From NCBI GenBank assembly GCA_964491375.1, contig CAZBGL010000008.1, positions 1 through 12,555 on the forward strand: 12,555 nucleotides of DNA. The letters run 5' to 3'. The position numbers and the translations under genes are program-made. Positions 1 to 5,415 of the stretch are shown in pieces. Each line of letters begins with the position of its first letter. Position 1 is the first letter of the stretch. Source of the DNA: CAZBGL01 sp964491375. Lineage in GTDB: Bacteria > Desulfobacterota > Deferrisomatia > Deferrisomatales > Deferrisomataceae. The notes beneath the pieces were generated by a model, which saw only the letters and a list, made by a program, of their open reading frames with translations, was not told the origin of the DNA and ran no database searches.

Positions 1-436
1 AGGCCTTCTCCTCGTCTGGAGAGATGCCCCGTTTGACCCAGGCGAACCGCCGTCCCCCTCGCCGGAGCCTTTCCCGCACGGTGCGGGGGGAGAGGGCCAG
101 AGCCCGGCACAGCCGCTCCAAGCCCTTCCCGTCGCGGAGGAGCACGGAGGGGTCGGCGAACACGCTCCATCCGGGCAGGCTCCGGGCGAGTTCGCGGCCG
201 TTTCGGTCGTAGATGGTGCCCCGGGCCGGGAGCAGTTCCAGGCCCCTCACCCACTGCTGACGGGCCCGCTCCCGGAGTTCCGGAGCGCGTACGAGCTGGA
301 GGTGCGCGGCCCGGAGAGCCGCCACGCCCAGTAGGCACAGCACCCAGCCGGCCACGAGCAGGAGCCGGCGCCTGCGTGTCCTCCCGCGGGGCCTGCGGCC
401 CCCGGCCGGGCTACGGCCGGAGCACGACGATGGCAT
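1..436 (-). CDS. ftsI: Peptidoglycan transpeptidase FtsI (PBP3), N-terminal part, cut by window edge
   Basis: This is the N-terminal 145 residues of the division-specific penicillin-binding protein, which cross-links septal peptidoglycan from the outer face of the inner membrane. Visible are a basic cytoplasmic segment (residues about 13–24, many Arg), one membrane segment (about 25–41), and the family motif PARGTIYDRNGRELA at about 70–84 that opens the pedestal domain. The catalytic SxxK, SxN and KTG motifs lie beyond the window. The start is the ATG at 436, which lies inside ftsL and overlaps it by 26 nt; no other start is available before the membrane segment. Upstream is only a weak GACGGGG-like ribosome site, so translation is probably coupled to ftsL. 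The position directly after rsmH–ftsL supports FtsI rather than another class B PBP. Confidence 0.9.
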   Translation of the reverse strand, partial: MPSSCSGRSPAGGRRPRGRTRRRRLLLVAGWVLCLLGVAALRAAHLQLVRAPELRERARQQWVRGLELLPARGTIYDRNGRELARSLPGWSVFADPSVLLRDGKGLERLCRALALSPRTVRERLRRGGRRFAWVKRGISPDEEKA

Positions 437-737
437 CCCCGTCGGGATACACGAGGCCCAGCCTGCGGGCCTCGCGTTCGATCCGGGCGGGCGAGGTGAG
501 GCTCTCCCGCTCCACCTTGAGTTGGGCCACGCGGGCGGCTGCGGCCTGGCGCTGGCGCACCAGGTCGTTGAGTTCGTACTGGAGCCGGATGCTGGCCAGC
601 CGGACCTGGGTCAGGAACAGGGCCGAGCCCAGGCAGAACGCCGCCACCCCGGCCCGCACGAGCCACGGCCCCAGGCGCGGCACGGCCCGTGGTAGCGCTT
701 CCACACGGACGGTGCGAACGATCACGGGCACGTTCAT
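411..737 (-). CDS. ftsL: Cell division protein FtsL
   Basis: A 108-residue bitopic membrane protein of the divisome, which with FtsB and FtsQ controls FtsWI activity. A basic cytoplasmic N-terminus (1–24) is followed by one hydrophobic segment (about 25–45) and a heptad-rich periplasmic coiled coil (about 48–82). The C-terminal half contains RIEREARRLGLVYP, typical of the FtsL/DivIC family. FtsL sequences diverge strongly, so the call rests on length, topology and position between rsmH and ftsI. The ATG at 737 is preceded by GGGAGG with good spacing and overlaps the rsmH stop as ATGA, so the two are translationally coupled. Longer in-frame extensions upstream lie inside rsmH and are rejected. 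Confidence 0.88.
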   Translation of the reverse strand: MNVPVIVRTVRVEALPRAVPRLGPWLVRAGVAAFCLGSALFLTQVRLASIRLQYELNDLVRQRQAAAARVAQLKVERESLTSPARIEREARRLGLVYPDGDAIVVLRP

Positions 738-1699
738 GGGTGTCCTCCCTGACCGGGGTGCGCGTAGGGCAGCCGCTCCGCCGCCCGAAGCCGGGCGCTG
801 CGGGCCCGGGGGTTGGCCGCCACCTCTTCGCGGGAGGGCCGCACGGCCTTGCGGGTGAGCACCCGGAGCCAGCCCGGCCGGCCGCACGCGCATCGCAGCG
901 CCTGGGCCGGGCATCGGCATCGGGGCTCCGCATCCCGGAACGCCCGCTTGACACGTCGGTCCTCCAGGGAGTGATACGCGATGGCCACCACCCGCCCTCC
1001 CGGGACCAGCAGGCCCGGAAGGTCCCGCAACAGGGCGTCCAGTTCCTCCAGTTCCCGGTTCACCGCGATGCGGAGCGCCTGGAACGTGCGGGTGGCCGGG
1101 TGCCGGCCGCCCCGGCGGCCGAGGGCCTCCTCCACCACGCGGGCCAGTTGTCCGGTGGTGCGGATGGCCCCTCGCTTGCGCGCCCGCACGATGGCGGCGG
1201 CCACCCGGCGGGCCCGCGGCTCCTCACCGTACTCGCGCAGGATGCGGGCCAGCTCCCGCTCATCCAGCCGGTTCACCAGGTCGGCCGCCGACGTCCTTTC
1301 CCGCGGGTCCATTCGCATGTCCAGCGGCCCGTCGTGCAGAAAGCTGAAGCCCCTTTCCGGCCGGTCCACCTGGTGGGAGCTCATTCCCAGGTCCACCAGG
1401 ATGCCCTGGACCGGCCCGATCCCCAGGTGCTCGAGGACGGTCCGGAGCGCACCGAACCGGCCGTGGGCCAACGTGACGCGGGGATCGTGACGGAGCTCCC
1501 GGCATGCCTCCAGGGCCTCCGGGTCCCTGTCCACCCCCACCAGCCGGCCGGCCGTGCCCAGCCGTGCGAGGATCTGCCGGGCATGGCCTCCGCCGCCGAG
1601 GGTGGCGTCCACGTACACTCCTTGTGGAGCCGCCACCAGAAGCTCCGCCGCCTCGGCGGCGAGCACCGGCCTGTGAAACCCGGCCTCATGCCGCTTCAT
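734..1699 (-). CDS. rsmH: 16S rRNA (cytosine-1402-N4)-methyltransferase RsmH (MraW)
   Basis: A 321-residue SAM-dependent methyltransferase that modifies C1402 in the decoding centre of 16S rRNA. Family motifs are complete: HRPVL at 9–13, the SAM-binding loop DATLGGGGHA at 31–40, DLGMSSHQVD at 103–112, ATRTFQALRIAVNREL at 202–217, YHSLEDRRVK at 242–251, and the C-terminal NPRARSARLR at 296–305. Length is normal for the family. The ATG at 1699 is chosen because the protein then begins just before HRPVL; a 27-residue upstream extension lies within the previous gene. Oddly, GGAGG abuts this ATG with no spacer. Because the start lies 14 nt inside the STAS-like gene, re-initiation by ribosomes ending that gene is likely. 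Confidence 0.96.
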   Translation of the reverse strand: MKRHEAGFHRPVLAAEAAELLVAAPQGVYVDATLGGGGHARQILARLGTAGRLVGVDRDPEALEACRELRHDPRVTLAHGRFGALRTVLEHLGIGPVQGILVDLGMSSHQVDRPERGFSFLHDGPLDMRMDPRERTSAADLVNRLDERELARILREYGEEPRARRVAAAIVRARKRGAIRTTGQLARVVEEALGRRGGRHPATRTFQALRIAVNRELEELDALLRDLPGLLVPGGRVVAIAYHSLEDRRVKRAFRDAEPRCRCPAQALRCACGRPGWLRVLTRKAVRPSREEVAANPRARSARLRAAERLPYAHPGQGGHP

Positions 1700-2003
1700 C
1701 CTCCAGGGCCTCCCGAAGGTCGGCGTATTCGCGGAGGTCCCCCTCCAGGGCCCCGGCGAAGCGAAGGATCTGCCGTACATAGGGATTCGGGCCCACCACG
1801 TCCACCCGGAGCCCCTCCCGGGAAAGGGCGAGCAGGCGTGCGGCCACCCGATAATGGATGTGCCGGGTGCGGCGGAGGTCCAGGAGCACCCGGCGGCATC
1901 CGGCCACCGCTCGTTCCAGGTCGGTTTGACGCTCCGGTCCCAGCTCCCCCTCGATCTCCACCACCGCCACTCCCCCGTGCCAATGCGTGACGAACCGGTT
2001 CAC
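1686..2003 (-). CDS. Small STAS-like (anti-sigma-factor-antagonist fold) protein inside the dcw cluster
   Basis: A predicted 105-residue protein starting at GTG 2003, which overlaps the mraZ stop as GTGA, and ending 14 nt inside rsmH. It shows an alternating strand–helix pattern like STAS domains: GVAVVEIEGEL (11–21), an amphipathic helix, VLLDL (39–43), a second helix (about 52–62), LRVDVVGPN (65–73), and C-terminal helices. The segment after VLLDL, where STAS proteins usually carry a D-S-S-G type phosphorylation loop, reads RRTRHIHYR and has no serine. If the fold is right, it is unlikely to be switched by classic Ser/Thr phosphorylation. GC-rich codon use and two-sided overlaps support real expression. 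Assignment to STAS is by pattern only; a function in division or envelope control is speculation. mraZ is usually followed directly by rsmH. Confidence 0.72.
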   Translation of the reverse strand: MNRFVTHWHGGVAVVEIEGELGPERQTDLERAVAGCRRVLLDLRRTRHIHYRVAARLLALSREGLRVDVVGPNPYVRQILRFAGALEGDLREYADLREALEDEAA

Positions 2004-2440
2004 AGCCCCAGGTCCCCCATCGCGCGGGCGATCTGGTCGAAGTCCGCGGCCACGGCCTCCATGGCCGAATCGTACCGATCCTTGTCCCAGATCTCGAACG
2101 TCTTCCCCATCCCGGCCAGCACCACCTGGCGGTCCAGGCCCGCGTATGCCCTCAGGGTGGGCGGAACGAGGATCCGGCCGGCCCGGTCCAGGGGGCACTC
2201 CTGGGCCGGCGCGTAGAAGAAGCGGCGGAACGCCTGCACCTTGGGGTCGAACGAGGGCAGTTCGTTGATGCGCGCCTCAAGGGCCCGCCACTCGTCCGCC
2301 GGATAGGCGACCAGGCAGTCCTTCTGGCGGGTGAGGTAGAGGGGAGGGGCGAACGTGGTCTCCAACGCGTCCCGGAAACGGGCCGGGATGCTGAGCCTGC
2401 CCTTGTCGTCGATGGTGTGCTCGAAGCAGCCCCGGAACAT
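2000..2440 (-). CDS. mraZ: Transcriptional regulator MraZ
   Basis: A 146-residue member of the MraZ/AbrB-like family, a ring-forming DNA-binding protein that represses its own dcw operon in E. coli. Both swapped-hairpin repeats are present: DDKGRLSIPARFR at 11–23 and LDRAGRILVPPTLR at 84–97, with the usual spacing and overall length. The ATG at 2440 begins the typical MFRG opening and has GGGAGG four bases upstream; an in-frame ATG five codons earlier would remove this site from the leader and is not favoured. It is the first gene of the minus-strand cluster. The leader carries three GTGGG repeats at 10-bp period just after a consensus-like promoter, so autoregulation is likely here too. Confidence 0.97.
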   Translation of the reverse strand: MFRGCFEHTIDDKGRLSIPARFRDALETTFAPPLYLTRQKDCLVAYPADEWRALEARINELPSFDPKVQAFRRFFYAPAQECPLDRAGRILVPPTLRAYAGLDRQVVLAGMGKTFEIWDKDRYDSAMEAVAADFDQIARAMGDLGL

Positions 2441-2461
2441 CCCGCCTCCCGGCACAGGAGA

Positions 2462-2486
2462 CCCACATCATCCCACTTTATCCCAC
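2462..2486 (-). promoter_or_regulatory. MraZ box: three GTGGG direct repeats at 10-bp period
   Basis: On the plus strand CCCAC occurs at 2462–2466, 2472–2476 and 2482–2486, reading as GTGGG-N5-GTGGG-N5-GTGGG on the mraZ coding strand. This matches the known MraZ operator layout of TGGG-type repeats with 5-bp spacers. The array lies between the predicted transcription start (about 2491) and the mraZ start codon, a natural position for repression. A fourth CCCAC at 2504–2508 is out of phase and overlaps the -10 region. Confidence 0.88.
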
Positions 2487-2497
2487 AATGTGGGCCG

Positions 2498-2526
2498 ACT
2501 ATACCCACGCATCCTCGAGGTGTCAA
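2498..2526 (-). promoter_or_regulatory. Sigma-70 type promoter of the mraZ operon
   Basis: Read on the minus strand, TTGACA (2526–2521) is a perfect -35 hexamer, followed by a 17-bp spacer and TATAGT (2503–2498) as -10. Predicted initiation is near 2491, giving a leader of about 50 nt that contains the MraZ box. Match, spacing and placement are all close to ideal. Confidence 0.85.
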
Positions 2527-2701
2527 GGCCGCCGATCCCGAGGCCCTGGGCCCGATCCCGCCGTTGCCCGGTCCCGGAGAAGGCCGGGAACCCGGGAAAA
2601 ATCCCTTTCGTTCCAGGCGTCGGTCGCAGCGCGGTCCCGTGGGTGCGTCCCTCCCTTGCCCGTTGATCGGGGAGGGGGCGGAGTCCACTGGTTTTGAATG
2701 G

Positions 2702-2724
2702 TTACAAGGATGGAACGTTTGTAA
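2702..2724. promoter_or_regulatory. Operator-like inverted repeat TTACAA-N11-TTGTAA
   Basis: Two perfect 6-bp arms (2702–2707 and 2719–2724) separated by 11 bp, with arm centres 17 bp apart, in the AT-rich part of the hydrogenase upstream region. The geometry suits a dimeric helix-turn-helix regulator, but the arms match no operator I can name with confidence. Confidence 0.3.
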
Positions 2725-2749
2725 TGATCGGGAACGAAATGGATGAGTT

Positions 2750-2755
2750 TATAAT
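2750..2755 (+). promoter_or_regulatory. Possible -10 element (TATAAT) for the hydrogenase operon
   Basis: A perfect TATAAT lies in the AT-rich stretch about 210 bp before the hydrogenase start. No good -35 hexamer sits 16–18 bp upstream and there is no TGn extension, so activity would need an activator or an alternative sigma factor. It would give a long leader that includes the palindrome at 2823–2834. Confidence 0.3.
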
Positions 2756-2822
2756 TTATTTCCCTTTGTTCTGTCTTTAGAAACATCCCGGGTGTCCCAG
2801 GGAAATCTTAAAGAAAGCAGTC

Positions 2823-2834
2823 TTCGGGCCCGAA
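2823..2834. repeat. Perfect 12-bp palindrome in the hydrogenase leader
   Basis: TTCGGGCCCGAA is self-complementary over all 12 bases and lies about 130 bp before the hydrogenase large-subunit gene. It could be a regulator half-site pair or a leader hairpin; no T-tract follows, so it is not a simple terminator. Confidence 0.4.
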
Positions 2835-2965
2835 AAGAGACGTCGACAACTGCTCCAATGGGACAAACGGGCGAATTCTTTACCGGCCTAATTATGAAAT
2901 GTGGCACGTTCAAAAAGGTGGAACCGGTGGAGGCGAGGCGTCACCGTTGACTCCGGAGGATGAGC

Positions 2966-4468
2966 ATGGGACGGGTGGTGCTGGATCCGGTCACGCGCAT
3001 CGAAGGGCACCTGAGGGTGGAGGTGGAGGTGGTGCAGGGAAAGGTGGCCCAGGCGCGGGTGGCCGGGGAGATGTTCCGGGGGTTTGAGACGATCCTGAAA
3101 GGGCGGGATGCGCTGGACGCGCCCGTGATCACCCAGCGGATCTGCGGGGTCTGCCCCGTGAGCCATGCCGTGGCCTCGTGCCGGGCGCTGGAGGAGGCTT
3201 TGTCCCTCTCGCCCCCGCCCAACGGGCGGATCCTGCGAAGCCTGGTCCTGGGGGCCAACTTCCTGCAGAGCCACATCCTGCATTTCTACCACCTGGCGGC
3301 CCTGGACTACCTGGACGCCCGATCCGTGCTCGCGTACGAAGGACCGGATCCCCGACTGAGGGCCCTCAGGGTCTGGCTCGAGAACGAGGTCTCGTCGGGG
3401 CGAGTCCTTCCCGGGGCGCCGTTCGCGCCGGGCTGGGACGGCGGGCTTCCCGAGGATCCGGCATGGAACCTGGGGGCCCTGGCCCACTACCTCGATGCCC
3501 TCGAGGCTCGGCGGCTGGCCCATCGGATGGCCGCGCGTTTCGGAGGGAAGGTCCCCCACACCGCCGCCCTGGTTCCGGGCGGGGTCTCCACGCCCGCGGA
3601 CCCCGCGGAGGTCGAGGCGTTCCGGAGCGAACTGCGTGCGGTGAGGCGGTTTGTGGAGAACGCGTACCTGCCGGACGTGGTGGAGATGGCCCGTCGCTTC
3701 CCGGAGTTGGCCGGGATCGGCCGGGGCCGGGGGCGGTTCCTGTCGTTCGGGGCCTTCGAGGAGCCCGGGGGCCGCCCGTGGCTTCCGGCGGGCGTGGAAG
3801 AGGAAGGGCGATACGACGCGCTCGATCCGGGGCGCATCGGAGAGGACGTGGCCCGCAGCCGGTTTCGGGGGGGCGACGGACGCCACCCGCGTTCCGGCAC
3901 CACGGTACCCGATCCGCAAAAGCCGGGTGCGTACTCCTGGCTCAAGGCGCCCCGGTATGGGGGAAGGCCCGCAGAGGTGGGACCCCTGGCGCGCCTCCGG
4001 GTGGCGGCGGCCGCGGGCCGCGCCGACGTGAACCAGGCTCTCGGCGAGGTGCTCCGCGAGGCCCGGGCGGACGCCGGAGCCCTGGACGGCGTGCTCGGGC
4101 GGCACCTGGCCCGGGCCGTGGAAACGTGGCTGCTGGCTCGGCGCATGGAGTCGTGGTTGGACCGCCTGGAGCCCGGTGGACCCACCGTGGCCGCGTTCGA
4201 GCCGCGGCCGTCCGGCGAGGGGGCGGGGCTGGTGGAGGCTCCGCGGGGGGCGCTGGGTCACTGGGTGAGGGTGAAGGAGACGCGGATCGAGAGTTACCAG
4301 TGCGTGGTCCCGAGCACGTGGAACTTTTCGCCCCGGGACGGCCGGGGAAACCCCGGGCCCGTGGAGGCGGCCCTGGAGGGGCTGGACACGGGCGGCGGGC
4401 CGGTGGAACTGGCCGTGGCCCGGGTGGTGCGGTCCTTCGACCCGTGCATGGCCTGCGCGGTCCACTGA
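2966..4468 (+). CDS. Periplasmic NiFe hydrogenase, large (catalytic) subunit, lacking the C-terminal extension
   Basis: A 500-residue catalytic subunit that carries the NiFe(CN)2CO site for reversible H2 oxidation. The N-terminal Ni ligands lie in RICGVCPVSH (Cys60, Cys63) and the C-terminal pair in DPCMACAVH (Cys494, Cys497). Other group 1 signatures are DPVTRIEGH near the start, SWLKAPRYGG (active-site Arg330) and VEAPRGALGHW (about 423–433). All four Ni ligands are Cys, with no selenocysteine. The protein stops exactly after His500, the usual maturation cleavage point, so no removable tail is encoded. The ATG at 2966 is preferred over the one at 2960 because GGAGG (2955–2959) is then 6 nt away instead of adjacent. 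It lies upstream of its small subunit (16-bp gap), the reverse of the usual order. Export is presumably by hitch-hiking on the small-subunit Tat signal. Confidence 0.95.
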   Translation: MGRVVLDPVTRIEGHLRVEVEVVQGKVAQARVAGEMFRGFETILKGRDALDAPVITQRICGVCPVSHAVASCRALEEALSLSPPPNGRILRSLVLGANFLQSHILHFYHLAALDYLDARSVLAYEGPDPRLRALRVWLENEVSSGRVLPGAPFAPGWDGGLPEDPAWNLGALAHYLDALEARRLAHRMAARFGGKVPHTAALVPGGVSTPADPAEVEAFRSELRAVRRFVENAYLPDVVEMARRFPELAGIGRGRGRFLSFGAFEEPGGRPWLPAGVEEEGRYDALDPGRIGEDVARSRFRGGDGRHPRSGTTVPDPQKPGAYSWLKAPRYGGRPAEVGPLARLRVAAAAGRADVNQALGEVLREARADAGALDGVLGRHLARAVETWLLARRMESWLDRLEPGGPTVAAFEPRPSGEGAGLVEAPRGALGHWVRVKETRIESYQCVVPSTWNFSPRDGRGNPGPVEAALEGLDTGGGPVELAVARVVRSFDPCMACAVH

Positions 4469-4484
4469 ACCGGGAGGAGATGCG

Positions 4485-5402
4485 ATGCGAATGAACCGGC
4501 GGAGGTTCCTGCGGGACGCAGCCGTGCTCACGGCCGGCATGGGGCTGGCCCCGGCCTGGGTCCCCCGGGTTGCGGAGGCCCTTGAGCGGGCGGGCCGGGA
4601 GCGGCTTGCCGTGCTGTGGATCCAGGGGCAGTCGTGTTCCGGGTGTTCGGTGAGCCTGCTCAACACGGAGCGTCCCGGCCCGGCCGAGCTGCTCACGCGG
4701 TACGTGTCGTTGTGGTTCCATCCCACGCTCTCGGCTGCCACCGGCGAACGGGCCCGGCAGGTGGTGGACCGGGCCGTGGAGGCCGGGGGCTACGTGCTGG
4801 CGGTGGAGGGGTCGGTTCCCGTGGGAATGCCCCTGGCGTGCACCGTGGGGGACGATACGTTCGACCGGGTGCTGGTGCGGACGGCCCGCAGGGCCCGGGC
4901 GGTACTCTCGGTGGGGACGTGTGCCAGTTTCGGGGGGATCCCGGCGGCCCGCTCGAACCCCACCGGGGCGCGTGCGGTGGCCGATGTGCTCGCCGACGCC
5001 GGGGTGCGCAGGCCCCTGGTGCGCATCCCCGGGTGTCCGGCCCACCCGTACTGGGTGGTGGGTTCGGTGCTCTACGTGGCGGCGGGGTTGTCCCCGGCCC
5101 TCGACGAAAAGGGCCGCCCCGCGGTGTTCTTCGGGCGGCTGGTCCACGACCGTTGCCCCCGGTTCCCGGACTACGAACGGGAGCACTTCGCCCGGTTCCC
5201 GGGCGACGAGGGATGTCTTTTCCGGGTGGGCTGCCAGGGAGTGGTGACCCACGCGGACTGCCCCTGGCGGGGCTGGAACGGGGGCACCAACTGGTGTGTC
5301 CGGGCGGGGGCGCCGTGCGTGGGGTGCGCGCGGCCCCTGTTCGCGAGGGACCCGGAGTACCCGTTTTTCCGGCTCCACGAGGACCGGATCCAGACCGGCT
5401 GA
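4485..5402 (+). CDS. NiFe hydrogenase small subunit with Tat signal, all-[4Fe-4S] type
   Basis: A 305-residue electron-transfer subunit. The N-terminus NRRRFLRD (4–11) plus a hydrophobic stretch (about 12–25) is a twin-arginine signal, so the folded dimer should reach the periplasm. Proximal cluster ligands are Cys51, Cys54, Cys146 and Cys184, the standard four-Cys set without the extra cysteines of O2-tolerant enzymes. Distal cluster ligands are His221, Cys224, Cys244 and Cys250. The medial site has Cys259, Cys271, Cys278 and Cys281; many group 1 enzymes have Pro at the NWC position and hold [3Fe-4S], so Cys271 predicts [4Fe-4S] as in NiFeSe hydrogenases. The LQGQ-like and SLLN regions also resemble the NiFeSe branch. 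GGGAGGAG lies 7 nt before the ATG. No C-terminal membrane anchor is visible. Confidence 0.95.
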   Translation: MRMNRRRFLRDAAVLTAGMGLAPAWVPRVAEALERAGRERLAVLWIQGQSCSGCSVSLLNTERPGPAELLTRYVSLWFHPTLSAATGERARQVVDRAVEAGGYVLAVEGSVPVGMPLACTVGDDTFDRVLVRTARRARAVLSVGTCASFGGIPAARSNPTGARAVADVLADAGVRRPLVRIPGCPAHPYWVVGSVLYVAAGLSPALDEKGRPAVFFGRLVHDRCPRFPDYEREHFARFPGDEGCLFRVGCQGVVTHADCPWRGWNGGTNWCVRAGAPCVGCARPLFARDPEYPFFRLHEDRIQTG

Positions 5403-5415
5403 TCGGAGGGAGCCC

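Larger units (their letters stand above)
2527..2965. other. Divergent intergenic region between mraZ and hydrogenase operons
   Basis: About 440 bp with no convincing gene. The mraZ-side half (2527–2690) is as GC-rich as the genes and contains scattered short GGG/CCC inverted repeats. From about 2690 to 2900 the base composition becomes markedly AT-richer, which in this genome marks control DNA. It holds TTACAA-N11-TTGTAA (2702–2724), a perfect TATAAT at 2750–2755 without a clear -35, an imperfect hairpin TCCCGGG-TGT-CCCAGGGA (2786–2803), and the perfect palindrome TTCGGGCCCGAA (2823–2834). The small minus-strand open frame at 2523–2786 lacks a ribosome site and any recognisable domain and overlaps the mraZ promoter, so it is not annotated. 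The hydrogenase promoter should lie here. Confidence 0.6.

Noticed and set aside
2523..2786. Small minus-strand open frame in the intergenic region
   Set aside because: It has no ribosome site or recognisable domain, runs through the mraZ promoter, and its AT-rich first part coincides with the control island.
2902..2919. TGGCACG resembling the -24 half of a sigma-54 promoter
   Set aside because: The expected GC of the -12 element is absent at the required distance (AA is found instead), so it does not form a sigma-54 site.
4466..4468. TGA after the hydrogenase large subunit read as selenocysteine
   Set aside because: It comes after the final His, not at a Ni-ligand position, and the following codons give only a shadow of the next gene. 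All four Ni ligands are Cys codons.
2888..4741. Very long minus-strand open frame opposite the hydrogenase genes
   Set aside because: It is antisense to a gene with full family motifs, its translation is low-complexity and rich in Pro, His, Arg and Gly, and it shows no domain. Long shadow frames are expected at this GC content. The same holds for the large antisense frames over 3942–5735, 5928–8240 and 7157–9349.
4632..4940. O2-tolerant membrane-bound hydrogenase with a six-Cys proximal cluster
   Set aside because: The two supernumerary positions are Gly (CSGC and ASFGG), giving the standard four-Cys cluster.
2966..5402. Cytoplasmic H2-sensing (HupUV/HoxBC) hydrogenase
   Set aside because: The missing C-terminal tail fits, but the small subunit has a clear Tat signal and NiFeSe-branch motifs, and no histidine kinase neighbour is present.
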